From an uncultured Lachnospiraceae bacterium (GTDB lineage Bacteria > Bacillota > Clostridia > Lachnospirales > Lachnospiraceae): 64,000 nucleotides of DNA. Shown here piece after piece: positions 36,532 through 46,183 of this stretch. Both the position numbers and the translations under genes were made by a program. The notes below the pieces were generated by a model, which made no database searches, was not told where the DNA came from, and worked only from the letters and a program-made list of their open reading frames with translations. Each line of letters starts with the position of its first letter. Positions within the stretch are counted from its first letter, which is position 1. Location of the stretch: the NCBI GenBank assembly GCA_900551895.1, contig URXX01000009.1, positions 11,588 through 75,587 on the forward strand. Direction: 5' to 3'.

Positions 36532-38025
36532 TTATTGTCTTTTTCCTAATTTAATTTCAACTGTTTCTTCTTTATAAGTTCCCTTATCAGCAGGCACCTG
36601 CATTGTCACTTTTACTTTCTCACCTGCTCTATAATATTGGAGTTGCTCCTGTAAAGCCTGCATTGTATCAACTCCTACACCTTCAAAACCTGTGATAATG
36701 CTTCCCTGAATAACACCTGCCTCTTCTGCACCTCCGCCTTTAACAACTTCCGAAACGTAAACACCTTTCGTCATGTTATACATTTTGGCGCTTTCTTCTG
36801 TTACATCAAAACCTGCAATTCCCAAATAGCCTCTCTGAGCCTCTGATACCTTTGTTCTTGTTTCTTTATTCATTAAGTTTTCCAATAAATCTTTAATATC
36901 TGAAAGCGGAATAGCATATCCGATTCCTTCTACCGCCTCGGCATTAATTTTTACTGTATTAATTCCGATCACTTCGCCATTTGCATTCAATAACGCTCCA
37001 CCGCTGTTGCCCGGATTGATTGCCGCATCTGTCTGGATTAATTTTCCTTTGAATCCTTCCAACTCTCTCTCTGTGGCGCTGACAATTCCTGTCGTTACAG
37101 ACTGTCCGTATCCCAACGCATTTCCAATGGCAATCGCAGGTTCACCTACATTTAACTTGGAGGAATCGCCTACTGTGGCAATAGAGATTTTTTCCAATGT
37201 ATCGCTCTTAATTTTATTTAACGGAACTGCAACAACTGCGACGTCTCGGCTAGCATCTGTTCCTTTTACAACTCCTTCCACACTTTCATTGTCAATAAAC
37301 GAAACGGTAAGGCTTGTACTATTTTCAATAACGTGGTTATTTGTTACAATTAACAACTCTGCATCATTTTTACCAATGATAATTCCTGAACCACTGCTTT
37401 GGCTTTCCTGCATCTGCGTACCGCCAAAGAAACTTTGTACCTCCTGCACGCTCATGTTTGTTATAGATACAACAGAAGGCATTGCCTTTTCCACGATTTC
37501 CGTAACGTCTGATGTGACCGTTTTCGTTGTACCGTTTACCTTTGTCGTGTTTACCTGTGTCGTCTCATTTGAAGTTGCTCTATGTCTTCCCAATAGTCTG
37601 TCTGCAACATAATTACTTGCCTGATATGTTCCGCTTGCTACAACACCGAATAAAACTGCCATTCCTACACAAACAGCCACTTTCATCCAGCCTTTGCTTC
37701 CTTTCTTTTTCTTAGGTTTTGGCTGTACCGGCGGTACATTATTTGTTGGAGGAACATTTCCGCCCATTTGATAGTTTTCTCCGATATGCGACTCTTCTTT
37801 CAAATGTTCGCTTTCTGCCCGTTTCTCTTCCGTCTTATTCTCTTCAGGCTGTGCATTCTCAATCGGAGTTTCCTGCACCTGTTCTACCGATTGTACAACT
37901 TTCTGTTCTTTCTCTTCCGGCGATTCCTGTAAAACAAAATTCACTTCGCTATTTGTTGTTTCCTGCTCTCCCTGATTGAGGTTATTTTCTTCATTTCCCT
38001 GTCCTAATTTATATTCATTGTCCAT
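36532..38025 (-). CDS. htrA: HtrA/DegP-type serine protease with PDZ domain
   Basis: A 497-residue membrane-anchored trypsin-like protease for quality control of extracytoplasmic proteins. An acidic cytoplasmic region of about 105 residues (Glu- and Gln-rich) precedes a membrane segment (VAVCVGMAVLFGVVASG, near 115). The catalytic triad is visible: TNNHVIE (His near 230), SRDVAVV (Asp near 260) and GNSGGALL (Ser near 340). A PDZ domain follows (GYLGIAGFDVTEESAKM to the end). The acidic N-terminal tail is longer than in B. subtilis HtrA. It is monocistronic. Confidence 0.93.
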   Translation of the reverse strand: MDNEYKLGQGNEENNLNQGEQETTNSEVNFVLQESPEEKEQKVVQSVEQVQETPIENAQPEENKTEEKRAESEHLKEESHIGENYQMGGNVPPTNNVPPVQPKPKKKKGSKGWMKVAVCVGMAVLFGVVASGTYQASNYVADRLLGRHRATSNETTQVNTTKVNGTTKTVTSDVTEIVEKAMPSVVSITNMSVQEVQSFFGGTQMQESQSSGSGIIIGKNDAELLIVTNNHVIENSTSLTVSFIDNESVEGVVKGTDASRDVAVVAVPLNKIKSDTLEKISIATVGDSSKLNVGEPAIAIGNALGYGQSVTTGIVSATERELEGFKGKLIQTDAAINPGNSGGALLNANGEVIGINTVKINAEAVEGIGYAIPLSDIKDLLENLMNKETRTKVSEAQRGYLGIAGFDVTEESAKMYNMTKGVYVSEVVKGGGAEEAGVIQGSIITGFEGVGVDTMQALQEQLQYYRAGEKVKVTMQVPADKGTYKEETVEIKLGKRQ

Positions 38026-38137
38026 ATCTTTCAGACTCCTTTCGTTTCTTCTTTATGAACATTATTGTAAAGAGAAATTGTGTTTAAATTGTGTTTATTC
38101 CTTAAAAAATTTTTGAACTGGTGCTTTTTCCCAAAAA

Positions 38138-38176
38138 GTCAAAAAGGTGAAATACCATCGGTACCCCACCTCTTTT
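38138..38176 (-). terminator. Terminator after the cohesin-domain protein gene
   Basis: On the minus strand AGGTG pairs with CACCT across GGTACC-containing sequence and runs into TTTTTGACTTTTT. It lies directly after the stop codon at 38179. Confidence 0.6.
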
Positions 38177-38178
38177 CA

Positions 38179-39621
38179 TTAATCTAAATCAATAAAATCC
38201 ATATCAAAATCATCATCGTCATCATCGAAATCAAAGTCTTCAAAATCATCGTCATCATCGAAATCTTCTTCTAAATCTTCCGAATCAAAATCTTCTGAGT
38301 CAAAGTCTTCCAAGAAATCCTCTTCTTCGCTTTCAAGTCCATTGACAAATTCTTCCTCAAAGAAATCATCTTCTTCCTGATCCTCTGTCGGAGTTTCTTC
38401 TGTAACTTCTTGTTCCTCTTTAAGAGAAATTAATTTATCATTATCATCTTCTTCATCCAAATCTTCCACATCAATATCGTATTCTTCATATAAATCTTCC
38501 AGTTCCAAATTGCGGTGACGAAGTTTAATTGCAAGTACAATAATAATGATAACAAGTAAAAGAACTCCTAATCCTGTACATAAAATAACCATAGAAAGAT
38601 TTTCTGTAATAAAATTATTCAGTTTACTTACTTTTGCTGTTGCCTTATCTGTTTTATCTCCTACATTTGCAACATATCTCTGATAAGACTCCTGTGTTGT
38701 ATCATATTGATAAAATCCCTTTGTCCCGTTGCTGTCCATAGCATATACAAGATAAAATCCTTCATGCTCTTTATCCTGCCAAGCCGGAAATTCATGCTCA
38801 TTTACCGTTAATTTTACCTGCTGATAACCGGAAGGTACTTTTACCCCTTTACTTTTCTCCAGCAAAACAATCGATGTAGATGGCGATACCGTTACCTGCA
38901 CATAAGGAGAAAATGTAGCATCCTCCTCATTATATAAGAAGAAATCTCCTTTTCCCTCTCCATCTACTAAGTATCCTAATGTAATACTTCCATTTTCCTG
39001 ACGCACAAATTTGCGTTCTCCACCGTCATAAGGCAATTTTGTTTCTACAAACCCTACCGGAATACTTGTTGAAGCAAATTCCTCTGAAAACTGGTAAGAT
39101 TTACCACTGATTGTAATTCCATTCTGATTAGCATCTCCGCCGTTTTCCTCCTGTGGCTGTTCAGGTGTCGCTGCAGGTGTATTTGTTCCCTCTGCAATCT
39201 GAATAGTGGAACTTCCGTTCACACATTCAACTGTTTCTCCACCTGTCACCGTTCCTGTGGAATCTGTTACTTCGATTTTAGTTGTTCCGGCTTTCAATGC
39301 CTGAAACTTCATTGTAAAACGGATTTTATTTGTTCCGTCACCTTTTCCGGAAAATTTCAATACACCGTCAGATTCCTTTGTTACACCGCTTCCTTCTTGG
39401 AAAGAGAGTAATGACGGGTCATATTTCAGCGTAATATTAAAACTTTCCAACGAACCGCTTCCTGCTCTTAGCGCACAGGCTACTTCTACAGTCTCTCCTG
39501 TCTTTGCCTGCAAATCAGTAAACGATACTCTTCCTGATGCCGCATAACTCATCACTGAATACATCGGAATTGTCAGACATAATGCCAGCATAAGCGCTGC
39601 TATTTTTTTCATTATCTTCAT
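38179..39621 (-). CDS. Membrane-anchored cohesin-domain protein with acidic cytoplasmic tail
   Basis: A 480-residue surface protein. Signal peptide MKIMKKIAALMLALCLTIPM; cohesin-like domain at about 28-140 (VSFTDLQAKTGETVEVACAL, ITLKYDPSLLSF); a Pro/Gln linker; a second extracellular beta-rich part (175-320); one membrane segment near 345-368 (SMVILCTGLGVLLLVIIIIV); then a tail of about 105 residues, almost entirely Asp, Glu, Phe and Leu. Cohesin domains bind dockerins or carbohydrates in other Clostridia. ATG 39621 follows GGAGGAAAAG; the ATG 15 bases earlier is inside that site. Role unknown. Confidence 0.8.
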   Translation of the reverse strand: MKIMKKIAALMLALCLTIPMYSVMSYAASGRVSFTDLQAKTGETVEVACALRAGSGSLESFNITLKYDPSLLSFQEGSGVTKESDGVLKFSGKGDGTNKIRFTMKFQALKAGTTKIEVTDSTGTVTGGETVECVNGSSTIQIAEGTNTPAATPEQPQEENGGDANQNGITISGKSYQFSEEFASTSIPVGFVETKLPYDGGERKFVRQENGSITLGYLVDGEGKGDFFLYNEEDATFSPYVQVTVSPSTSIVLLEKSKGVKVPSGYQQVKLTVNEHEFPAWQDKEHEGFYLVYAMDSNGTKGFYQYDTTQESYQRYVANVGDKTDKATAKVSKLNNFITENLSMVILCTGLGVLLLVIIIIVLAIKLRHRNLELEDLYEEYDIDVEDLDEEDDNDKLISLKEEQEVTEETPTEDQEEDDFFEEEFVNGLESEEEDFLEDFDSEDFDSEDLEEDFDDDDDFEDFDFDDDDDDFDMDFIDLD

Positions 39622-39729
39622 GTACTTTTCCTCCATTGATTACTTATCCTTTTTATTGCATAGTATTGCTAAAGTGTATACTTCAACAAATATCATATCC
39701 TTTATAATACACTTTTTTTGAAAAAATGT

Positions 39730-40869
39730 CTACTTTTTTTCTTCTCCTGCCACACCATGGTTACTTTTAGAAATATCGGCATTCGGGTCATCCAGTTTCT
39801 CTCTTGTAATACCTGTAAGTGTTTCAATCTTTTCCGCAATAGATTTAACTGTCTCCGAAACTTCCTTCTCTTCTTCATTCGGATATAAAAACTTGTGCAA
39901 TTCCTGTACATTTTCAACTAAACCGACCGGAACAATAACACTGCCTACTTTATCCACTCTTCCATTCATAGATTCCATCGGAAATCCTGTTGTTTCTGTC
40001 AATTTATAGTCCAATGCGCCTGCTGCCAGCCCAATCATATCCGCCAACGAAAAACTTGTGGAAATCTGCGGAAATACTTTATTAATCACTTTATTGATTG
40101 TTTTTATATCCATCGTTTTCGCTTTTTCCACTACTTTTGAAATAACAATCTGCTGACGCTCCGCTCTTTTATAATCACCGCCTACATTTTTACGAATTCT
40201 CGCATAAGTGACTGCCTGTACACCGTCTAATTTTAGTGTTCCTCCATGTGTCAGATGCGTTACTTCCTTCCCTGTAACCGTTCCCGTTTCATCGATATAA
40301 TTGTTAATTTCTTTTGCTTCCTGCTCCGTTACTTCCACTTCAATTCCGCCGAGCAAATCAACAACGTCCGCCAACGCCTTAAAATCAACCGTCACATAAT
40401 CTTGAATATCTAAATCAAAATTTTTATTCAACATGTTGATTGCATCTTTAGGACCTCCTGCAAAATACGCATAGTTTGCTTTCTGTACCTTTCCGCTCAT
40501 CTGTTCTGTCAATGTATCTCTATAAACGGATGCCAAACGTACTTCCTTTGTATCATGGTGAATAGATGCCAAAATAATTGTATCGGCATGAGCCCCCTTC
40601 TCTAAATGCCCATATCGTGAATCTCCGCCAAACAGAGCAATCGTCATATACCCTTCTTTTTTTACTCCTTCATTCGATTGAATATCTCCCTTGCTAAATG
40701 TTACCGTCTGAAATTTATCATATTTCGCCATAACATATGCTGCCCCGCATAGCATTAAAAAAATGATAATTTCCGCAGCCAAAAAAACAATTCTCTTTAT
40801 TCTGCGTCTTTTTCGTTTTCTTTGCTTTGCCCGTTTCTGTTCTTCCCTCAGTTTTTTATTTTCTGACAT
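39730..40869 (-). CDS. LytR-CpsA-Psr (LCP) family phosphotransferase, copy 1
   Basis: A 379-residue LCP protein that attaches anionic glycopolymers to peptidoglycan from undecaprenyl carriers. A basic N-terminus (KRAKQRKRKRRRIKR) and one membrane segment (about 25-47) precede the LCP domain with the pyrophosphate-lipid pocket residues: DSRYGHLEKGAHADTIILAS, SVYRDTL near 115 and YARIRKNVGGDYKRAERQQ near 225. It is a paralogue of the next gene and both may act on the capsule made nearby. A terminator separates the two. Confidence 0.92.
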   Translation of the reverse strand: MSENKKLREEQKRAKQRKRKRRRIKRIVFLAAEIIIFLMLCGAAYVMAKYDKFQTVTFSKGDIQSNEGVKKEGYMTIALFGGDSRYGHLEKGAHADTIILASIHHDTKEVRLASVYRDTLTEQMSGKVQKANYAYFAGGPKDAINMLNKNFDLDIQDYVTVDFKALADVVDLLGGIEVEVTEQEAKEINNYIDETGTVTGKEVTHLTHGGTLKLDGVQAVTYARIRKNVGGDYKRAERQQIVISKVVEKAKTMDIKTINKVINKVFPQISTSFSLADMIGLAAGALDYKLTETTGFPMESMNGRVDKVGSVIVPVGLVENVQELHKFLYPNEEEKEVSETVKSIAEKIETLTGITREKLDDPNADISKSNHGVAGEEKK

Positions 40870-40926
40870 AAATTTGCTCCCCTTTTATTTCTTTCTATTG
40901 TAACAATTATGTTTCCCTGATAGCAT

Positions 40927-40955
40927 AAAAAGATTGTGCCAAACACAATCTTTTT
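40927..40955. terminator. Bidirectional terminator between the two LCP genes
   Basis: AAAAAGATTGTG pairs perfectly with CACAATCTTTTT (12 bp, loop CCAAA). The T-run suits minus-strand transcription from the LCP gene at 40965-42170; the two LCP genes therefore form separate units. Confidence 0.85.
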
Positions 40956-40964
40956 ATTTCATTA

Positions 40965-42170
40965 TTAATTTATCTGAACTTTCGGCTGCGCTTCCGCCTG
41001 CTCTTTCGGTTGTGCAACATCTTCGTTCTTTTTCTTGTCGCTCGGACTTTCCCACTGTGTTTCCGGATCAGCCACTCGTTCTCCGACTTTTCTCTCGATT
41101 TTTCTGCTGATTGATTGTACTTGAGAAGAAGGTTCATACTCTTCCTCCCCATACAAAAATTCATGTAACTGTACAACATTACTTTCCAAAGTTACCGGAA
41201 TAACAATACTTCCCAACCCCGGCAACGTATCTGTTGTCTTTTCTATAGGAAATCCGATATTATCTCCCAATTTGTACTTATTAAAAGATTTTGCGTAATC
41301 TAAAATTTCCGCTGCTGAAAGGCTTGTCTTAATCTTCGGCAACACTACGTCAATAATTTTATTGATTGTCGCCAAGTCTGCTCTCAACGCTTTTTCTACC
41401 ATTTTCTCGATTACATATCTCTGACGTTCCGCTCTTTTGAAATCTCCGCCTTTTGTAGAACGAATCCTCGCATATGTTGTTGCCTGTACACCATCCAAAG
41501 TCTGCATTCCCGCTTTTGTTACGCGGTTTGCTTTTTTTCCTGCAATCTGCGCAGTTTCACCTAAAAATTTATTCAAATATGGCACTTCAACTTCTGTAAC
41601 CTCAATTTCCACACCGCCGAGCAAATCTATCACATCAGAGATAGCCGCGAAATCAACCGTTATATAATCTTCAATTTCAAGATCCAAATTGGTATTCAGC
41701 ATATCAATCGCCTGTTTTGGTCCGCCCAAACTGTATGCGCCGTTACATTTCTGAAATTGCCCCTCGCCTATATCTAAAAGCGAATCACGGTATACGGATA
41801 CCATTTTCACTTCTCTTGTTTTGTTGTTTAAACTTGCCACAATAATACAGTCTGTTCTTGTCCCCTCGTCAGTTCCTGCTGCTCTGGAATCGCTTCCAAA
41901 AAGTGCAAAATTGGTAAACCCTTCTCCGACACCTTCGTCCAAATCATTTACCGCAATATTTTTCTTAGGAATTTCTTCTGTATTTAACTTGTTTAATTTT
42001 GCTGATACATATATAACCCCTGATGCAATAAGACAAATCAGAACTCCTAACAGGCAAACTGCTATTTTCTTCCCGACAGTTAATCTGAGAAACCAGTTTC
42101 CGCGTTTTCTTCTCCGTCTACTCCGTGCAGCCCTCGCTCGCTTCGGGCTTCCCGTTTCCTTCTTCGCCAT
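40965..42170 (-). CDS. LytR-CpsA-Psr (LCP) family phosphotransferase, copy 2
   Basis: A 401-residue LCP protein with a very basic cytoplasmic start (RARAARSRRRRKRGNW), one membrane segment (about 30-52, KIAVCLLGVLICLIASGVI) and the LCP signatures GTRTDCIIVASLN, SVYRDSLLD and YARIRSTKGGDFKRAERQR. The C-terminal 50 residues are Lys- and Glu-rich and of low complexity. It is adjacent to the capsule locus and would ligate its product or a wall teichoic acid-like polymer to the wall. Close similarity to copy 1 indicates duplication. Confidence 0.92.
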   Translation of the reverse strand: MAKKETGSPKRARAARSRRRRKRGNWFLRLTVGKKIAVCLLGVLICLIASGVIYVSAKLNKLNTEEIPKKNIAVNDLDEGVGEGFTNFALFGSDSRAAGTDEGTRTDCIIVASLNNKTREVKMVSVYRDSLLDIGEGQFQKCNGAYSLGGPKQAIDMLNTNLDLEIEDYITVDFAAISDVIDLLGGVEIEVTEVEVPYLNKFLGETAQIAGKKANRVTKAGMQTLDGVQATTYARIRSTKGGDFKRAERQRYVIEKMVEKALRADLATINKIIDVVLPKIKTSLSAAEILDYAKSFNKYKLGDNIGFPIEKTTDTLPGLGSIVIPVTLESNVVQLHEFLYGEEEYEPSSQVQSISRKIERKVGERVADPETQWESPSDKKKNEDVAQPKEQAEAQPKVQIN

Positions 42171-42298
42171 ATATTTACCTCTTTTTCTTATGTTTGCATA
42201 TACCTCCGATATTATACACTATCTTATGGGGGATTACAATATAAAATGGTGGGATTTTCCTGATTAAATCACAATTACTCAATTCATATTGGCACATC

Positions 42299-43327
42299 TT
42301 AAATTTGCCTCCATTCTTTTATCCGTTTCCTTAATAATTCAATCAAAAGACAAACCATTACTATAAATCCGCTTCTCACCAATCCTAATATCATTGCTCC
42401 TACAAAAACTGACTTTTCTGCAATCACATTACCTAAAATATTTTCCCAATGAATAAAACATCCTTCCAAGTGATGTACACATAAAATTAATAACGATTTT
42501 CTTCCACAAAATTCCAAAAATATTTTAATAATATTAATGCGTTGCAAAATTTCTCTAGAAAAAACAAAGATAATGTAAGAACCGCCTACAGCACCCAAAA
42601 TAGTAAAAATACATTTCGGAAAATCACCATAAAAACGCGCCGATAGTTCTACTGCACCACATCTAAATGAAAGATACCAAAAAATCAATGCTACTATTCC
42701 TATTAACTGATATTTCATTTCTAACACTTGATATGTTTTTATCAAATATCCTGCGTACATAAAAATAGTTACAAATATTGCAATATCTACTCCAAACGGT
42801 ACTTTTACATACTGTCCGAGAATAAATCCAATAGCCGAAATAAGAAGTACAACTACTGCCCTGCTATATTCTTTAAATTTCTCTGTATATTTTAAAATTG
42901 CCCCAAATAATATTTTTCCACACCACATACATGGTAAAAACCAAATTGCTCCTACCGTAGGAATAAATTCTTCACCCGTAATCGGAACTCCCGGACCATA
43001 ATTTGCCGGAACACCTGAAGCCCATAATATTTTTTCAACTTCCCAAAAAACATCCACTTTTTGACTAATTATAGTCGACAAAATTACTGTAATAACCGAC
43101 ACAATCACATATGGTACAATTAATCTCTGCGTTTGTTTCTTTATATATTGTATTCCGGTTTTCCCCGATGCTGTTAATCCTGCTACTATAAAAAATAATG
43201 GCATATGTACCGAAAAGATTAGTTTTTTATACGGAGCCCATGGCAAAATACTTACATGACCAAAAATAACTAAAAGAATCGCTATTCCCTTTGAAATGTC
43301 AATCCACTCTATTCTCTTTTTTCCCAT
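42299..43327 (-). CDS. Acyltransferase family 3 membrane protein
   Basis: A 342-residue integral membrane acyltransferase of the OafA/fucose-acetylase kind. The start has the family's RIEWIDISKGIAILLVIFGH with the catalytic-type His at residue 22, then SVHMPLFFIVAGLTASGKT. About ten hydrophobic segments follow. Such proteins acetylate or succinylate surface sugars. It comes after a terminator that closes the capsule operon, so it may be transcribed separately or by read-through. The acceptor sugar is unknown. Confidence 0.88.
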   Translation of the reverse strand: MGKKRIEWIDISKGIAILLVIFGHVSILPWAPYKKLIFSVHMPLFFIVAGLTASGKTGIQYIKKQTQRLIVPYVIVSVITVILSTIISQKVDVFWEVEKILWASGVPANYGPGVPITGEEFIPTVGAIWFLPCMWCGKILFGAILKYTEKFKEYSRAVVVLLISAIGFILGQYVKVPFGVDIAIFVTIFMYAGYLIKTYQVLEMKYQLIGIVALIFWYLSFRCGAVELSARFYGDFPKCIFTILGAVGGSYIIFVFSREILQRINIIKIFLEFCGRKSLLILCVHHLEGCFIHWENILGNVIAEKSVFVGAMILGLVRSGFIVMVCLLIELLRKRIKEWRQI

Positions 43328-43349
43328 TTAGTCCCCTTTCTATAGAAAA

Positions 43350-43373
43350 GAAACCACCAAAAATGGTAGTTTC
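43350..43373 (-). terminator. Terminator at the end of the capsule operon
   Basis: On the minus strand GAAACTACCA pairs with TGGTGGTTTC (one G-T), loop of four, followed by TTTTCTAT. It lies just after the stop codon at 43379. Confidence 0.75.
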
Positions 43374-43378
43374 TTCTA

Positions 43379-44323
43379 TTACTCCAGCCAAAATTTTTCC
43401 GTTGGTGCATTTAATGAAATTTCTGTACATTCTTTCATTTTTTCATATATTTTCCCTGCAAAATACATATCATGCAAAGCAATTCCAATATTATACACTA
43501 AAATTCTCTCTTTGCTACTTTCGCGTCCACATACATTATTTAGTACGACATCTGAAATTTCAGAAAAAGATTTGAATTGATTAAAATTTTTAAATCCCTT
43601 CACATGATTCGTATCATCGGCAAAAACTTTATCAAAAAACAAATCGCAATTCGTAAATCCTCTTGTATGAATTGGAACTAATAATATTCCCTCGTCAAAG
43701 CACTCATCCGAGCAGACATCTTCCTCAAATACTGTCGCTGCCGAAACAACAACTTCACTTCCTTTTATTACTTCTTCGATTGTATCATAATATGAAAAAA
43801 TAATATTTGGATATTTAGAAAATACCTGCTGAAACAGCTCATGCTGATTTTTATATTTCTTCAATTTAACTTTAAAATGTTTCTCCGGAAAAACAGATAA
43901 AAGTACTTTCAATGTTGCACGAGCCGTATTGCCTAATCCGATAAACCCAATGACTGAAAATTCCGGATTAGCCAATAATCTTATAGAATGTGCCGCGACT
44001 GCTCCCGTTCGCATTGTCGTTATCCAATTTCCGTCCATCAAAGCAACATTTTCACCTGTTTTTAAATCGTATAACAAAATTTCACTATCAAGGCTTGGAT
44101 TTCTTTTCGGATATCTTGTTACAAGTTTTACTCCTCCATAATTAATAGAAGGAAGAATAACCGGCATAGTATTATAAAAAACCCCTTCAATTTCCGGCTT
44201 CAAACTAATTTTAGCCGGAAGCAGGGCCTCTTTCTTTTCCTTTATTGCATTAGATACCCATTCAAAGCATTCATATGGTGAAATATCCAATTGAAGAATA
44301 TCATCAAATGTAATAATTTTCAT
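43379..44323 (-). CDS. Ornithine cyclodeaminase/mu-crystallin family protein
   Basis: A 314-residue NAD(P)-dependent protein of the OCD/mu-crystallin fold. Visible are the Rossmann motif IGFIGLGNTARATLKVL near residue 130, the substrate-binding stretch VKLVTRYPKRNPSLDSEILL near 65 and LMDGNWITTMRTGAVAAHSI near 98. Members include ornithine cyclodeaminase, alanine dehydrogenase and SbnB, which oxidises an amino acid adduct. Being last of the capsule operon suggests it makes or modifies an amino acid that decorates the polymer. Substrate not predictable. Confidence 0.82.
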   Translation of the reverse strand: MKIITFDDILQLDISPYECFEWVSNAIKEKKEALLPAKISLKPEIEGVFYNTMPVILPSINYGGVKLVTRYPKRNPSLDSEILLYDLKTGENVALMDGNWITTMRTGAVAAHSIRLLANPEFSVIGFIGLGNTARATLKVLLSVFPEKHFKVKLKKYKNQHELFQQVFSKYPNIIFSYYDTIEEVIKGSEVVVSAATVFEEDVCSDECFDEGILLVPIHTRGFTNCDLFFDKVFADDTNHVKGFKNFNQFKSFSEISDVVLNNVCGRESSKERILVYNIGIALHDMYFAGKIYEKMKECTEISLNAPTEKFWLE

Positions 44324-44338
44324 ACATTTTCCTTTCTG

Positions 44339-46153
44339 CTATGCTAACACTTCTTTAATCGCCTCAACTAATTTTACATTTTCCTCAGGTCTTTTTACCG
44401 CTACTCTAATATACGATTTTCCTGAAAATCCATTTTTAGATGACAAATCCTTAATCAGAATATTATATTCATTCAATAGTATTTCTGTAAGTTCTCTACT
44501 TGTCATGCTTCCTGTAAGTTCACACATTAAATAATTTGCCTGAGACGGAATTACCCTCAAATATTCAATTTCATTTAGCATTTCCACATACTCTTTACGG
44601 ACTTCTTTGAATTTTACCAACGCTTCTTCATAGTTAGATTTATATTTTTCGAAAATCTGCATATAGAATTCTGCAAATGAGTTAATATTCCAAATTGCAA
44701 CATCTTTCTTCATATCTGCGATTAACTGCAAATCATTTGACGCCAAAATTCCTAAACGTAATCCCGGAACACCAAAAGATTTGGAAATACTTTTTACTAC
44801 AATTAAATTATTATATTGCTTTATAATTTCTTCTTCCAGCAACGTAGAAGTTCCTTCTGTTTCAGCAAAATCTACAAAAGACTCATCTACAACAAATTTA
44901 ATGTTTTTCTTTTCTGCCCATTCAGCGACTCTTAATACATCTTTTTTCTCGATATAGTTTCCTGAAGGATTGTCCGGATTAATCAATACTAAAAATTGAA
45001 TATCTTTATCCTCATAGAAATTCATTAAATCATCTGCTGAATATCTGAAGTCCTTACTTTCAATCCAGTACGGAACAATATCTTCCTCTTTTTTGCGATG
45101 TGGATATTCTTCAAATGTCGGGTAAATCATTCCCACTTTGCCTTCATGGTTTTCCATAAGCGACTTAATCAACTCTGCCGCACCGTTTCCAACACAAACC
45201 TGTTCCTTATGCAATCCATAATATTTTGCACCTAAAAGGCTGTTGATTTCCATTCCTGAAGGATATTCGCAAAGCAATCTTTCAAAATTTGCTTTAATTT
45301 CATCTACAAGTTTTGGATTTGGATAAAATGGGTTTACTAAATAGCAAAAATCGATTAACTGAGGGTATCTCCAATATCCTCCAAATCTTCTGTTAAATTT
45401 GTTTAATTTTTCCTCTTTTGTGGCAAAAATAGACTCTGCAATATTCAAATCCTGTACATCATCAATTTCATACCATGATTCATGTCCTAATCGTTCTGCC
45501 TTAATTTCAGGCTTATCCAATAAAGTAATTACTTTTAAAACCTGTTCATAATATTCATTGTTTCCTAGTGCTTTGCTATATGCTTCCAAAAATGGAACAT
45601 AATGACTATTTGAAAATTCCTTGCTAAACTTGTAAATATTAACTGTTTTATAGTAATTTGGAATATCTTCAAACACAAAATCTTTTTTTCCTAAAAAGTT
45701 TTTAATGTTGTCTTCTTCGTCCAGTGTAACTACAGTTCCGTCCATCCAACTTTCAAATTTTGCAACTAATGCAAGACTTGGATATGGATTGTCCAATAAT
45801 CGCTGTAACACCGAATCTTCAAAAATCAAATCCGATTCCAATAATAACGTATCATCCTGTACTAAATAATCTTTTGCCATATATAATGAATAAATATTAT
45901 TTGTTTTATAATAAATATCATTATCTACATATTCAATCGGAGTAGATATGTTCAGGCTTCCGATGTATTCCATCAATTTTTTCCCTTCATATCCCACTAC
46001 CACTACTATTCTATTTAATTTTAACGCATCTAACTGTGATAACATTCTTTCAATCATTGTTACCCCGTTTACTTCAACCATGCACTTTGTTGCATTACTG
46101 GTCAACTCTTTTAGGCGTTTTCCCATTCCTGCTGCCAAAATAATTGCCTGCAT
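44339..46153 (-). CDS. Fusion: LicC-like nucleotidyltransferase plus class I/II aminotransferase-fold domain
   Basis: A 604-residue two-domain enzyme. Residues 1-235 are a sugar-nucleotidyltransferase fold with AIILAAGMGKRLKELT and KCMVEVNGVTMIERML, close to LicC-type CTP:phosphocholine cytidylyltransferases. Residues 245-604 are a PLP enzyme of the HisC/CobD kind: GNGAAELIKSLM, NPDNPSGNYIEK, the Lys in SISKSFGVPGLRLG and a C-terminal Arg motif. CobD-like members decarboxylate O-phosphothreonine or O-phosphoserine, and LicC-like domains would make the CDP derivative of the product. Transaminase activity is the alternative. It is preceded by DUF1015 in the operon. Confidence 0.85.
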   Translation of the reverse strand: MQAIILAAGMGKRLKELTSNATKCMVEVNGVTMIERMLSQLDALKLNRIVVVVGYEGKKLMEYIGSLNISTPIEYVDNDIYYKTNNIYSLYMAKDYLVQDDTLLLESDLIFEDSVLQRLLDNPYPSLALVAKFESWMDGTVVTLDEEDNIKNFLGKKDFVFEDIPNYYKTVNIYKFSKEFSNSHYVPFLEAYSKALGNNEYYEQVLKVITLLDKPEIKAERLGHESWYEIDDVQDLNIAESIFATKEEKLNKFNRRFGGYWRYPQLIDFCYLVNPFYPNPKLVDEIKANFERLLCEYPSGMEINSLLGAKYYGLHKEQVCVGNGAAELIKSLMENHEGKVGMIYPTFEEYPHRKKEEDIVPYWIESKDFRYSADDLMNFYEDKDIQFLVLINPDNPSGNYIEKKDVLRVAEWAEKKNIKFVVDESFVDFAETEGTSTLLEEEIIKQYNNLIVVKSISKSFGVPGLRLGILASNDLQLIADMKKDVAIWNINSFAEFYMQIFEKYKSNYEEALVKFKEVRKEYVEMLNEIEYLRVIPSQANYLMCELTGSMTSRELTEILLNEYNILIKDLSSKNGFSGKSYIRVAVKRPEENVKLVEAIKEVLA

Positions 46154-46183
46154 CTTTCTCTTCCTTTCTGCTTATCTTTGTAA

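Noticed and set aside
39702..39917. Overlapping basic frame on the minus strand in the LCP gene 3' region.
   Set aside because: It overlaps the LCP coding sequence in another frame, is of low complexity (Lys/Arg from AAAG-rich DNA) and lacks a ribosome binding site.
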